From: Sulfurovum zhangzhouensis
GTDB lineage: Bacteria; Campylobacterota; Campylobacteria; Campylobacterales; Sulfurovaceae
Reading direction: 5' to 3'
DNA length: 64,000 bases
Assembly (NCBI RefSeq): GCF_030347965.1
Contig: NZ_JAQIBD010000001.1
Location: forward strand, 682,001-746,000
Positions 18,836-27,860 of the stretch are shown piece after piece. The position numbers and the translations under genes were made by a program. Each line of letters begins with the position of its first letter. Position 1 is the stretch's first letter. Below the pieces are notes generated by a model. That model saw only the letters and a list, made by a program, of their open reading frames with translations. It ran no database searches and was not told the DNA's origin.

Positions 18836-20422
18836 ATGTTAACTAAAAATAAAGTTATTTGTACCAGTTTGATTGCTATGTCTATTCTTATGACAGGTTG
18901 TAATCCAAGCGAGGAAGAATTAAAACAAAATGCTGCGGCAATAGCAGAAGTTGAAAATCCATCTGAAGAGTTACAACTATCTGCTTTAAATGCCAGATGT
19001 GATTCATTTCAACATATAAAAAATCCAGCTGAAAAAGTTCAGTTATTGGCAATTGAGAAATGTTATGGAGGACAAGTTCTTACGTCGATAAAAAATCCTA
19101 CTGAAAAAGTTCAATTAGCTGCAATTAAACAAAATTCTAACAGTATTCAATACATAGAAAACCCATCTGAAAATATTCAATTAGCTGCAATTGAACAAGA
19201 TTATAGAAATATTCAATATATAAAAAATCCAACTGAAAAAGTTCAGTTAATTGTTATTGAAAAAACTCCTTCATATGACAGAATTCCAGAGATAAAAAAC
19301 CCTACAGAAAATGTTCAATTAGCTCTCATTAAAAGGGATCCTTATCGTATTACAAAAATAAAAAACCCAACTGAAAAAGTTCAATTAGCTCTAGTTACAA
19401 GCAAGCCTTCATATATTCAATATATAGAAAATCCTACTGAAAAAGTTCAGTTAGCTGCTATTGAAAAAAATCTTTCAATTTACGATTTTGAAAAGATAAA
19501 AAATCCATCTGAAAAAGCTCAAGTAGCTATGATTGAAAAAGATCCTTACAATATTAGAAATATAAAAAATCCATCTGAAAAAGCTCAAGTAGCTGCTTTT
19601 GATAAAAAGCCTGAGCTTATTAAGTATATGGAAAATCCTACAGAAGAACAACAATTAAGAGCCATTAATGAAGATAGTTACAATATTCAGTATATAAAAA
19701 ACCCTACAGAAAAAGTTCAATTAGCTGTAATTAAACAAGATAATAAATATCATAAACATATTAAACTTATAAAAAATCCTACAGAAAAAGTTCAGTTGTT
19801 CATGATTATGAGAGATCCTCGTTATATTACAGAGGTAAAAAATCCTTCTGAAAAATTAAGTTTAGCTGCTTTTGCAAGTAATAAAGAATATATTAAATAT
19901 ATAAAAAACCCTACAGAAGAACAACAATTAGAAGCTATTAATAAACATGCTTATTATATTCAATATATAGAAAATCCCACAGAAAAAGTTCAATTAATGG
20001 CGCTTAAAAAAAAGGCCTACAATATTCAATATATAAAACATCCAACTGAAGAACTTCAACTACTTGCGATTAATAAAGATCCTGAAAATATTAAATATAT
20101 AGAAAATCCTACTGAAAAAGTTCAATTAATGGCGCTTAATAAATATTCTTCATATTTTCGCCTATGTCCAATTAAGATGAAAAATCCTACAGAAAAAGTT
20201 CAGTTAGCTGCAATGGAAAAAAGTCCTAAATATATTCGAGTTTTCAAGAATCCTACAGAAAAAGTTCAATTAATGGCAATTGAAAAAGATCCTGTAAATA
20301 TTAAATATATAGAAAATCCTACAGAAAAAGTTCAATTAGCTGCAATTGAAAAAGATAAAAAAGTATATACATTAATAAAAAATGCCACCGAAAAGGTTGA
20401 CAATTTTATGTTAGGTATGTAA
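18836..20422 (+). CDS. Lipoprotein with 22 tandem NP[TS]EKVQLAAI-type repeats
   Basis: This 528-residue protein has a lipoprotein signal peptide with lipobox LMTGC; the modified Cys is C22. The rest consists of 22 short repeats, each beginning I-[KE]-N-P-[TS]-E-K-V-Q-L-A-A-I and followed by a variable 8-18-residue spacer often ending in I-Q-Y or I-K-Y. The usual period is 22 residues. The regular NP-helix-spacer pattern suggests an alpha-solenoid on the membrane surface. It is reminiscent of DUF4116-like repeats, but I cannot confirm membership. Codons are extremely AT-rich compared with flanking core genes, which hints at transfer. It lies alone between the duplicated upstream region and a strong terminator. 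The function is unknown. Confidence 0.8.
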   Translation: MLTKNKVICTSLIAMSILMTGCNPSEEELKQNAAAIAEVENPSEELQLSALNARCDSFQHIKNPAEKVQLLAIEKCYGGQVLTSIKNPTEKVQLAAIKQNSNSIQYIENPSENIQLAAIEQDYRNIQYIKNPTEKVQLIVIEKTPSYDRIPEIKNPTENVQLALIKRDPYRITKIKNPTEKVQLALVTSKPSYIQYIENPTEKVQLAAIEKNLSIYDFEKIKNPSEKAQVAMIEKDPYNIRNIKNPSEKAQVAAFDKKPELIKYMENPTEEQQLRAINEDSYNIQYIKNPTEKVQLAVIKQDNKYHKHIKLIKNPTEKVQLFMIMRDPRYITEVKNPSEKLSLAAFASNKEYIKYIKNPTEEQQLEAINKHAYYIQYIENPTEKVQLMALKKKAYNIQYIKHPTEELQLLAINKDPENIKYIENPTEKVQLMALNKYSSYFRLCPIKMKNPTEKVQLAAMEKSPKYIRVFKNPTEKVQLMAIEKDPVNIKYIENPTEKVQLAAIEKDKKVYTLIKNATEKVDNFMLGM

Positions 20423-20446
20423 TTTAAGACAAAAAATTGTGAAAGC

Positions 20447-20472
20447 AAATAGGCAGTTCAATCTGCCTATTT
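20447..20472. terminator. Bidirectional terminator between the repeat lipoprotein gene and serS
   Basis: AAATAGGCAG (20447-20456) and CTGCCTATTT (20463-20472) form a perfect 10-bp stem with a 6-nt loop. A's on the left arm and T's on the right suit termination from both directions between two convergent genes. Confidence 0.85.
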
Positions 20473-20518
20473 ATAGCTATTTAGTAAAAATACTCACAAA
20501 AGTAATGACAAATAGAAC

Positions 20519-21763
20519 CTACATATACTTTTGAAGAACAGTAGGTATAGTGATAGTCCCGTCTTCGTTTTGATAATTCTCCATAATAGCAATTAGCGTA
20601 CGTCCTACCGCGAGTGCTGAGCCATTCAATGTATGGACAAATCTATTTTGTTTACCATCTTTAAAGCGTATCTTTGCACGTCTTGCCTGGAAGTCTCTTG
20701 TATTAGAGATAGACGATATCTCACGATATTTGTTTTGTCCCGGGAGCCAAACTTCCAGATCTATAGTCTTTGCTGCACTAAACCCAAGGTCTCCTCCGCA
20801 AAGTTCTACTACTCTATGTGGTAAACCTAGTGCTGTGAGTATATCAGAAGCATTTTGTACCATCATATCAAAGACTTCATCACTCTTATCAGGATGTGCG
20901 ATCGCTACCATCTCTACTTTGTCAAACTGATGCTGGCGAATCATACCACGTGTATCACGCCCCGCACTACCTGCTTCTTTTCTAAAACAAGGAGTATAAC
21001 CTGTCATAAGTACAGGCAACTCTTTTTCACTTAGGATTTCATCATGATACATATTGGTCAGCGGTACTTCTGCAGTCGGGATAAGATAAAGTTCTTCATC
21101 CTCTACCTTAAAGAGATCATCACCAAACTTTGGCAGCTGCCCTGTTCCTTGAAGCATTGCAGCATTATTCAAGAACGGTACACAAAGCTCTTCAAAACCT
21201 TTTGCTTGATTCGTATCCAAAAAGAAGTTAATCAGTGCTCTTTCCAGCCTTGCAGCATCACCGCGGAGTACAGAAAAACGGCTTTTAGCAAGTTTCACAC
21301 CACGTTCAAAATCGATCCATCCGTTCTTCTCTGCCAAATCCCAATGTTCTTTTGGTTCAAAGTCAAAACTTTTAGGTTCAAGCACACGTCTTAGCTCTAT
21401 GTTATCATCTTCATCTGCACCTTCAGGTACGCTTTCATCCGGGAAATTAGGGATTGCCAATGCGACAGTATAAAGTGCTTCTTCAGCTTCTCTTGCCTTC
21501 TCCTGGAGTTCTGCTATTACTTCTTTGTTTGCATCTACTTTAGCCTTCAATTCAGTAATGTCTTTACCTTCTTGTTTATACTGTCCAAAGAGCTTAGACA
21601 TACTGTTCTGCTCTGCTCTTGCATTCTCAAAAGCAGCATTTGCCTCTTTTAACTGAACAAAAAGTGATTGTAGGTTTTCAAGAGTTTCACTCTCTACACC
21701 TTTTTTTTGAAGCTTAGTACTCGCTTCTTCAAAGTTATTTTGGAGATATTTAAGGTCAATCAT
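20519..21763 (-). CDS. serS: Seryl-tRNA synthetase SerS
   Basis: This 414-residue class II synthetase charges tRNA-Ser. The N-terminal 110 residues are the long antiparallel coiled coil that grips the tRNA long variable arm. Class II motif 2 is visible around [20 protein letters not shown], and motif 3 in [20 protein letters not shown] near the C-terminus. The gene is intact and ends in VLQKYM. A degraded copy of its last 18 codons lies at 17877 in the same orientation. The serS 3' end is therefore one border of the AT-rich island. It is separated from the upstream giant lipoprotein gene by a hairpin. Confidence 0.96.
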   Translation of the reverse strand: MIDLKYLQNNFEEASTKLQKKGVESETLENLQSLFVQLKEANAAFENARAEQNSMSKLFGQYKQEGKDITELKAKVDANKEVIAELQEKAREAEEALYTVALAIPNFPDESVPEGADEDDNIELRRVLEPKSFDFEPKEHWDLAEKNGWIDFERGVKLAKSRFSVLRGDAARLERALINFFLDTNQAKGFEELCVPFLNNAAMLQGTGQLPKFGDDLFKVEDEELYLIPTAEVPLTNMYHDEILSEKELPVLMTGYTPCFRKEAGSAGRDTRGMIRQHQFDKVEMVAIAHPDKSDEVFDMMVQNASDILTALGLPHRVVELCGGDLGFSAAKTIDLEVWLPGQNKYREISSISNTRDFQARRAKIRFKDGKQNRFVHTLNGSALAVGRTLIAIMENYQNEDGTITIPTVLQKYM

Positions 21764-21833
21764 GATTACACCTATATAAAAGTTATATTGTTAAATGGAA
21801 TTATAGTAGAAAATTAAAAAAGTGGGGTTAATC

Positions 21834-21860
21834 ACTATAAGCTCGTATTGAGCTTATAGT
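21834..21860 (-). terminator. Hairpin downstream of the giant Ig-like lipoprotein gene
   Basis: ACTATAAGCTC and GAGCTTATAGT form an 11-bp perfect stem with a 5-nt loop, 6 nt after the stop on the minus strand. The U-run on the minus strand (ACTTTTTT) comes only about 10 nt later, so efficiency is uncertain. Confidence 0.65.
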
Positions 21861-21866
21861 AATGTT

Positions 21867-24800
21867 TTAAAACTCATCAGAGACCATGATATCTGTAATG
21901 TTGAATGTACAGTCCTGAGCTCCGGCTTCTATATAGAAAGTAATGTATGAGGTACCATCTGATGTAGCACCGTTGTTACATGTTCTTGCATCATAAGTAT
22001 TACTTGTAGCTACAGGAATATAAGAACATGTACTGCCGCCTTTTACTGCCCACGAGAAATGTGCATTTCTATATCTCTCTGGTGCATTTTCATGCCAAAT
22101 AATAAATGTAGCATATCCAGAATTACCAGCTTTCAGACTGTATCCATCTAGTGGAGAAGTTACTAATCCATTTCCTCTAAGTGTATGTTTAGTAGCCTCA
22201 CCTATACGTGTCTGTTCACCTGTATCAGGCTGAATTCCATCCAGGTTTACCCAGATCATTGCATCCTTTCCAGTCAAATGGTAGTCATATTTGTAATCAA
22301 TGATTACTGTACCTTCTTCATCTAGCTGATAGGTATCCGAATCTGTTGTACCAATCCACTCACGTCCGTCTTGACGACATTGATCTTGGTAGTAGTTATG
22401 TCCGACAGCATAGAAAAGACCTGATCTATCAATACCATAATATTGATCTTGAAGTACCAAGGTGTGATTATCTGCACCAAGTGCTACATCCCATTTACCC
22501 ATCGCCTCATAATTCTTACCTTCACCAAAGACTACGAGTTTATCAGTATTGTTACCTTCTGCATTAATATATTGGAATACATCTGTTCTGGCAGCAGTCA
22601 GGTCTTCAAACGAAGTTGTAGAAGGGTCACTGTCTCCTCCATTCAATATCTCACCAAAAGCATTATTGGCATCAATATCTGCCTTACCATAGAACAGTCT
22701 TCTAGTTTCATTGGTTTCAGTAGAACTAATTTCACCACCGTCAACTGTATATCCTACAATCGCACCTAACGTAATATTAGGTCTTGTATTCACTCTATTA
22801 CCATACTCATCTGTTACAGAGATTGCTAGTCGTTCTATATATTTTGCTCTGTCAGCATCCTGTAAAGTACCTACATATGAGATACTGATCGCAGATGGAG
22901 GTCCTGAGAATACTCTTACATTGACAATAGTTGACAGGTTTTGTACAACACCATTTATATCAGTAAAGGTCATAGTTACTTCTAAAGGAACTAGTCCTGA
23001 CTTATCTTTAGATACCAAAATAAATGCACTGTTATTGACTGGGTTCAATGATAAGCTATCCACTAACGTGCTTGTATTTGTATCGAACAACTGTGCAATC
23101 GTACCATTTGTAGTAGTAACCGTGATATTGGTAATATTCTCAGTTGTTAATGCAACAACATTACCCGATGCATCTTTTGCTTTCAAGAGTACATTAAATG
23201 TTTTCTCTTTATCAGGGATACCCATACTAAAGTCATTACTGGTAATTACATCCAATTCATAGTTTCTAGATACATATGGATCGGCCGGAAGACTATACTC
23301 TACAATCCAATCTTGTTTATCTTGCGTATTCTCTACATGATAGAACTTAAATATACTTCCATTATCATCATTGCTGATAAGTGCCTGCAGGTTACTTGGA
23401 CCTGTATAAGTAAAGGTCGCTATACCAAGATCATCTACAAGAACCTCATAGGCATCAAACTGTCCTACATCAACACCATCTAGTACTTTTGCAGGAAGTT
23501 CAACTTTGACACTCCCCTGAGTATATGGTGTAATATCTTTGTAGACTCTCAAAGCCAGTTCTACTGTCATAGAGTTACTATTTAGAGTAACAACCCTTTG
23601 TTCTAATGGGATAACTACAATCGGTAATGTCGTATCGTTAACTATAGTAGTTGTTGTTTCATTAAATGTAACTGTAAGGTTTGTCTCTAAATGCGTAGTA
23701 TCTTCATCAAAATGTATTGTCATAGCAAAGGTAGTACCGTTAACCTCGCTAAGAGTATCTGGCGCCATATAGGTAAATACTGCATAACCCAAAGAATCTG
23801 TTAGAACCGTATAACCACTGATAATAGTACCGTTACCTTCAGCAAATCCATTCATCGTTACCGTTTTACCCGCGATAGGTACACCGTTGTAAAGTAACTG
23901 AGCTTTTAAGTCTTTCTTTTCACTCGCATGATTGATTTCAATATTTGAAACATTAATAAATTCATATTGACTTACACCTGTGCTAGAAAAGTTCACAGTC
24001 ACTGTCTTCTCTAGTGCCGGTACTCCGCCTTTCACTTCGAATGTGATCACCAAAGGAAGTGCAGGAAGGCTATTCGGTGCAGTGTAGACAAACGGTGCAT
24101 GTCCGTTACTGTCTGTTTTAACCTCATACGTACTTAATGTACCGTTTGTCTGGTCAAATACCTGTGCCTTGATCACGGTATTTGGTACCGGACTCAAGGT
24201 TAAAGTGTTATTCAGATAGAGATCAATGTTTGCACTCTCTCCACCAGTTGAGATATCCACTATTTCAGGTACAGCAACTAGTTGATAGTTGGTCGTATTG
24301 ATATCTGTTCCAACACTTGTACTACCATTAAAGTTCACCGTCACATCTTTCTCTAGTGCAGGTACTCCGCCTTTCACTTCAAATGTGATCACCAAAGAGC
24401 TTGCAGGAAGGCTGTTCGGTGCAGTATAGACAAACGGTGCATGTCCGTTACTGTCCGTAGTCACTTCATATGTATTCAATGTACCGTTTGTCTGGTCAAA
24501 TACCTGCGCCTTGATCACGGTATTTGGTACAGGAACAAGGTTAGCCATATCATTGAGATACAGATCAATGTTTGAACTGTCTCCACCTGCTGCGATATCT
24601 ATAACATCAGGTACAGCAACCAATTGGTAGTTAGTCGTATTGACATCTGTTCCAGTTGTCGTACCACCGCTAAAGTTAATAGTGACGTCTTTCTCGAGTG
24701 CCGGCACTCCGCCTTTCACTTCGAATGTGATCACCAAAGGACCTGCAGGAAGGCTGTTCGGTGCAGTATAGACAAACGGTGCATGTCCGTTACTGTCCGT

Positions 24801-26459
24801 AGTCACTTCATATGTATTCAATGTACCGTTTGTCTGGTCAAATATTTGTGCCTTGATCACGGTATTTGGTACTGCAGAAAGATTAGCCATATCATTGAGA
24901 TACAGATCTATATTTGCACTCTCTCCGCCTGCTGCGATATCTATAACATCCGGTACGGCAACCAATTGGTAGTTAGTCGTATTGACATCTGTCCCGCTCG
25001 TTGTACTGCCGTTAAAGCTAATTGTCACATCTTTCTCTAGTGCAGGTACTCCGCCTTTCACTTCAAATGTGATCACCAAAGAGCTTGCAGGAAGGCTGTT
25101 CGGTGCAGTATAGACAAACGGTGCATGTCCGTTACTGTCCGTAGTCACTTCATATGTATTCAATGTACCGTTTGTCTGGTCAAATATTTGTGCCTTGATC
25201 ACGGTATTTGGTACTGCAGAAAGATTAGCCATATCATTGAGATACAGATCTATATTTGCACTCTCTCCGCCTGCTGCGATATCTATAACATCCGGTACGG
25301 CAACCAATTGGTAGTTAGTCGTATTGACATCTGTCCCGCTCGTTGTACTGCCGTTAAAGCTAATTGTCACATCTTTCTCTAGTGCAGGTACTCCGCCTTT
25401 CACTTCAAATGTGATCACCAAAGAGCTTGCAGGAAGGCTGTTCGGTGCAGTATAGACAAACGGTGCATGTCCGTTACTGTCCGTAGTCACTTCATATGTA
25501 TTCAATGTACCGTTTGTCTGGTCAAATATTTGTGCCTTGATCACGGTATTTGGTACTGCAGAAAGATTAGCCATATCATTGAGATACAGATCTATATTTG
25601 CACTCTCTCCGCCTGCTGCGATATCTATAACATCCGGTACGGCAACCAATTGGTAGTTAGTCGTATTGACATCTGTCCCGCTCGTTGTACTGCCGTTAAA
25701 GCTAATTGTCACATCTTTCTCTAGTGCAGGTACTCCGCCTTTCACTTCAAATGTGATCACCAAAGAGCTTGCAGGAAGGCTGTTCGGTGCAGTATAGACA
25801 AACGGTGCATGTCCGTTACTGTCCGTAGTCACTTCATACGTATTCAATGTACCGCTTGTCTGGTCAAATACCTGTGCCTTGATCACGGTATTTGATACCG
25901 GAACAAGATTAGCCATATCATTGAGATAAAGATCAATGTTTGCACTCTCTCCGCCTGTTGCGATATCTACAACATCCGGTACGGCAACCAATTGGTAGTT
26001 AGTCGTATTGATATCTGTTCCTGTAGTCGTACTTCCGTTAAAACTAATTGTTACATTCTTCTCGAGTACTGGTACACTACCCTCTAATTGAAATGTAATA
26101 ACTAGCGAAGCACTTGGCAGTGCAGTCTCAGGAGCAGTATATTCAAACCCGACATAACCATTTATGTCAGTCGTCAAAGAATAACTAGCTAATGTTCCAA
26201 AATTTTGATCAAAAACATTTGCTTTTATTACCCCACCTTCAACCGGTTGAAGTGCAACATTATCATTAAGATATAACTTTAATGTTTTTTTCTCACCTAC
26301 TGTACTGATATCTATGACATCCGGTACAGCCACTAAACTATAATTAGCTGCAGTGCCTCCGGTACCACCTGATGTACCATCTGGCTTGCTGTTACTTCCA
26401 CACCCTGTCAATACGAGACTGAGTAGAAAAGTAAATATGACTAATATATTTTTCATCAT
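21867..26459 (-). CDS. Giant lipoprotein with tandem Ig-like repeats
   Basis: This 1530-residue protein has a lipoprotein signal peptide with LVLTGC (Cys20), then a Gly/Ser linker. Seven consecutive Ig-like domains of about 114 residues follow, each starting NYQLVAVPDVIDI and containing VIKAQVFDQTNGTL, GHAPFVYTAP and ALEKDVTISF. Domains 3, 4 and 5 are almost identical; 1 and 7 are the most diverged. Two more divergent Ig-like domains follow, and the last 500 residues are non-repetitive with several cysteines (DQCRQDGREW, GSTCSY, ARTCNNG, AQDCTF). It resembles bacterial Ig-like (Big_1 type) stalk proteins that present a C-terminal head. A role as an outer-membrane adhesin is inferred. A small beta-barrel gene lies 18 nt upstream in the same operon. 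Confidence 0.85.
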   Translation of the reverse strand: MMKNILVIFTFLLSLVLTGCGSNSKPDGTSGGTGGTAANYSLVAVPDVIDISTVGEKKTLKLYLNDNVALQPVEGGVIKANVFDQNFGTLASYSLTTDINGYVGFEYTAPETALPSASLVITFQLEGSVPVLEKNVTISFNGSTTTGTDINTTNYQLVAVPDVVDIATGGESANIDLYLNDMANLVPVSNTVIKAQVFDQTSGTLNTYEVTTDSNGHAPFVYTAPNSLPASSLVITFEVKGGVPALEKDVTISFNGSTTSGTDVNTTNYQLVAVPDVIDIAAGGESANIDLYLNDMANLSAVPNTVIKAQIFDQTNGTLNTYEVTTDSNGHAPFVYTAPNSLPASSLVITFEVKGGVPALEKDVTISFNGSTTSGTDVNTTNYQLVAVPDVIDIAAGGESANIDLYLNDMANLSAVPNTVIKAQIFDQTNGTLNTYEVTTDSNGHAPFVYTAPNSLPASSLVITFEVKGGVPALEKDVTISFNGSTTSGTDVNTTNYQLVAVPDVIDIAAGGESANIDLYLNDMANLSAVPNTVIKAQIFDQTNGTLNTYEVTTDSNGHAPFVYTAPNSLPAGPLVITFEVKGGVPALEKDVTINFSGGTTTGTDVNTTNYQLVAVPDVIDIAAGGDSSNIDLYLNDMANLVPVPNTVIKAQVFDQTNGTLNTYEVTTDSNGHAPFVYTAPNSLPASSLVITFEVKGGVPALEKDVTVNFNGSTSVGTDINTTNYQLVAVPEIVDISTGGESANIDLYLNNTLTLSPVPNTVIKAQVFDQTNGTLSTYEVKTDSNGHAPFVYTAPNSLPALPLVITFEVKGGVPALEKTVTVNFSSTGVSQYEFINVSNIEINHASEKKDLKAQLLYNGVPIAGKTVTMNGFAEGNGTIISGYTVLTDSLGYAVFTYMAPDTLSEVNGTTFAMTIHFDEDTTHLETNLTVTFNETTTTIVNDTTLPIVVIPLEQRVVTLNSNSMTVELALRVYKDITPYTQGSVKVELPAKVLDGVDVGQFDAYEVLVDDLGIATFTYTGPSNLQALISNDDNGSIFKFYHVENTQDKQDWIVEYSLPADPYVSRNYELDVITSNDFSMGIPDKEKTFNVLLKAKDASGNVVALTTENITNITVTTTNGTIAQLFDTNTSTLVDSLSLNPVNNSAFILVSKDKSGLVPLEVTMTFTDINGVVQNLSTIVNVRVFSGPPSAISISYVGTLQDADRAKYIERLAISVTDEYGNRVNTRPNITLGAIVGYTVDGGEISSTETNETRRLFYGKADIDANNAFGEILNGGDSDPSTTSFEDLTAARTDVFQYINAEGNNTDKLVVFGEGKNYEAMGKWDVALGADNHTLVLQDQYYGIDRSGLFYAVGHNYYQDQCRQDGREWIGTTDSDTYQLDEEGTVIIDYKYDYHLTGKDAMIWVNLDGIQPDTGEQTRIGEATKHTLRGNGLVTSPLDGYSLKAGNSGYATFIIWHENAPERYRNAHFSWAVKGGSTCSYIPVATSNTYDARTCNNGATSDGTSYITFYIEAGAQDCTFNITDIMVSDEF
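23998..26049 (-). repeat. Six near-identical 342-bp tandem repeats within the giant lipoprotein gene
   Basis: The array has a strict 342-bp period (114 codons). The segment around 24783-25040 recurs without change at 25125-25382 and 25467-25724. The outer units at about 24000-24350 and 25720-26049 differ by scattered substitutions. Identity at silent positions shows recent duplication or gene conversion, not selection on protein alone. Boundaries are approximate. Confidence 0.9.
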
Positions 26460-26477
26460 AATAAATCCTTCCCCTTA

Positions 26478-27005
26478 TTAGTAAAAGTAATTGAATCCTA
26501 CAACTACACTCTCTACATGATCTGTCTGGTCAGCATTTGTAAAAGAATATCTGTACATCACATCAAAATCTACGTGCTGCGTCACTCCCACAATAAACCC
26601 TGCTTGACCACCATACAAGAATCCATTCTCATCAATATATGTAGATTCATAGTTCATATATCCTACATTCAGTCCAATAAAAGGACGGAAAGAAAATGTT
26701 TCAGATTCAGCATTCATCAAGTAATAATCTAGCTCAAGAAGACCTTTTTCATAGTTTTGATCATCTTCAGAACTATCAAAGTAGTCAAAAACCAACATTG
26801 TTCTCCAGGAATCATTTTGAGCACCAAGACGGAAACCAAATTCTACATCATCCCCTTTATGATCTAATCCTGCTAATGTATCTGCCTGGATCTTAGCTGC
26901 TCCAACTTCCAAACCTATGAATTTTTCTGATTCAGTTAGTTCTGATGCATTTAATGTACTACCTAACACCAAACATGATAAAGCAATTGCTACCTTTTTA
27001 ACCAT
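26478..27005 (-). CDS. Small outer-membrane beta-barrel protein (OmpA/porin-like, 8-strand size)
   Basis: This 175-residue protein has a Sec signal peptide (cut near residue 20, LNA-SE). It then has alternating beta-strands such as GFRLGAQND, RPFIGLNVGYMNYE, GGQAGFIVGV and VDFDVMYRYSF, and ends in GFNYFY, a C-terminal aromatic outer-membrane signal. Its size suits an 8-stranded barrel. It is 18 nt upstream of the giant lipoprotein gene, so the two are co-transcribed. The function is unknown, but the pairing suggests that it helps to anchor or display the large protein. I cannot place it in a named family. Confidence 0.75.
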   Translation of the reverse strand: MVKKVAIALSCLVLGSTLNASELTESEKFIGLEVGAAKIQADTLAGLDHKGDDVEFGFRLGAQNDSWRTMLVFDYFDSSEDDQNYEKGLLELDYYLMNAESETFSFRPFIGLNVGYMNYESTYIDENGFLYGGQAGFIVGVTQHVDFDVMYRYSFTNADQTDHVESVVVGFNYFY

Positions 27006-27366
27006 CGTAAACTCCTTGTAAATGTAAGATATACATTACTAAATGTAATGCCCTTGTCTACAAGGATAGCATATTTTTATATTTTTTAAGATTAATTTAT
27101 AGTTTTTTTATAGAATTATTGAATAGCCAGATAATTCAGTTAAATCATTATCTATAATATATGAACGTTTCTAAAGTTAAATGAAATACTGATTAATGAT
27201 AAAAAATATAAAACAAAGGATATTAATCTTAAATATTAGGGTGGTCCCACCATTAGTTATACTACTTTGAGATTTAAGAATTGGACAGTTTTGAAAAATG
27301 AAAACTTTTTATATAGATGTTTTATACGAAAGTTAATTTTATTCTTGATTGATAAAAGATTAAAAG
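27006..27366. other. Non-coding AT-rich stretch between the barrel gene and tRNA-Met
   Basis: No supported gene was found. The part near 27006-27060 holds the leader of the minus-strand barrel gene, including a CAAGGAGT-type ribosome site just before its ATG. A short perfect inverted repeat GGTGGTCCCACC lies at 27240-27251 with no obvious role. Confidence 0.5.
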
Positions 27367-27443
27367 TGGTGTCAAGAGAGGGACTTGAACCCTCGACCTC
27401 CGGCTTATGAGACCAGCGCTCTAACCAGCTGAGCTACCTTGAC
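27367..27443 (-). tRNA. tRNA-Met (anticodon CAT), CCA encoded
   Basis: The minus strand folds as a complete 77-nt cloverleaf. The acceptor stem is GTCAAGG/TCTTGAC, the D arm GCTC/GAGC, and the anticodon stem CTGGT/GCCGG with loop CTCATAA (anticodon CAT). The T arm is GAGGG-TTCAAGT-CCCTC, followed by discriminator A and an encoded CCA. The anticodon stem lacks the three G-C pairs of initiator tRNA, so this is not fMet. Elongator Met is most likely. A tRNA-Ile2 whose CAT is modified to lysidine cannot be excluded by eye. Confidence 0.92.
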
Positions 27444-27506
27444 ATCTTGTTGGAGGTCGAAATTATAGCTATGGTTACCTTAAGAAATCTTTAAAAAAAT
27501 AAAAAC

Positions 27507-27761
27507 CTAAAGATTTAATAATTTTTCAACTTTTTCATAGTCAAACCCGCAAACCCATTGTGTACCAATCAGGTAAACCGGTACACCTCGACAACCATGT
27601 TTTTGACAATCTTTCGCAGCTTTTTGATCTTTGGTAATATCTATTGTTTTGAACTTTATTCCATTATCTCTCAAATGTTTCTTAGCCGTTGTACACCATT
27701 TACAGGTAGGTGTAGTAAATAGCACAACCTTCTTTTGCTTTTTAGGGTTGGGTTGCATCAT
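27507..27761 (-). CDS. Glutaredoxin-like/NrdH-type thiol protein
   Basis: This 84-residue thioredoxin-fold protein has a CxxC active site CKWC preceded by FTTPT (about residues 14-23). GVPVYLIGTQWVCGFD follows, the cis-Pro region of glutaredoxins. It is small enough to be a glutaredoxin-3 or NrdH type reductant. The N-terminal PNPKKQKK is basic. It lies alone between tRNA-Met and groES, with AAAGGAG before the ATG. Its partner (ribonucleotide reductase or other) cannot be read from context. Two further cysteines (DCQKHGC) could also be redox-active. Confidence 0.82.
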   Translation of the reverse strand: MMQPNPKKQKKVVLFTTPTCKWCTTAKKHLRDNGIKFKTIDITKDQKAAKDCQKHGCRGVPVYLIGTQWVCGFDYEKVEKLLNL

Positions 27762-27833
27762 TTACTCCTTTCATCATATTATATGAATCAGAATATACCT
27801 ACTCATTACTTAAATTACCATAACAGTATCAAA

Positions 27834-27859
27834 AACTTTTAGTCAAACTGACTAAAGTT
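27834..27859 (+). promoter_or_regulatory. Inverted repeat abutting the groESL promoter, candidate operator
   Basis: The core TTAGTCA-AAC-TGACTAA extends outward to AACTT...AAGTT with one bulged T, spanning 26 bp. It ends 1 nt before the -35 box of groES. It does not match CIRCE (TTAGCACTC-N9-GAGTGCTAA) or the HspR box HAIR (CTTGAGT-N7-ACTCAAG). The placement next to -35 fits a repressor or activator site. Confidence 0.6.
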
Positions 27860-27860
27860 A

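Noticed and set aside
18836-20422. Repeats considered as a CRISPR array
   Set aside because: The period is in multiples of three, the units translate without stops and the spacing varies with codon-level drift; this is a coding repeat.
17877-20518. Integrase or transposase expected within the serS-bounded island
   Set aside because: No frame in the island shows integrase, transposase or relaxase motifs; only two accessory genes fit, so mobility remains an inference.
24624-25724. Three cysteine-rich plus-strand frames of identical sequence
   Set aside because: They are the reverse complement of the repeated Ig-like domains on the minus strand and recur only because the repeats are identical; no ribosome site.
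27240-27251. GGTGGTCCCACC resembling a T-box antiterminator motif
   Set aside because: The sequence differs from the T-box core (GGTGGNACCGCG) and there is no specifier hairpin or downstream synthetase gene.
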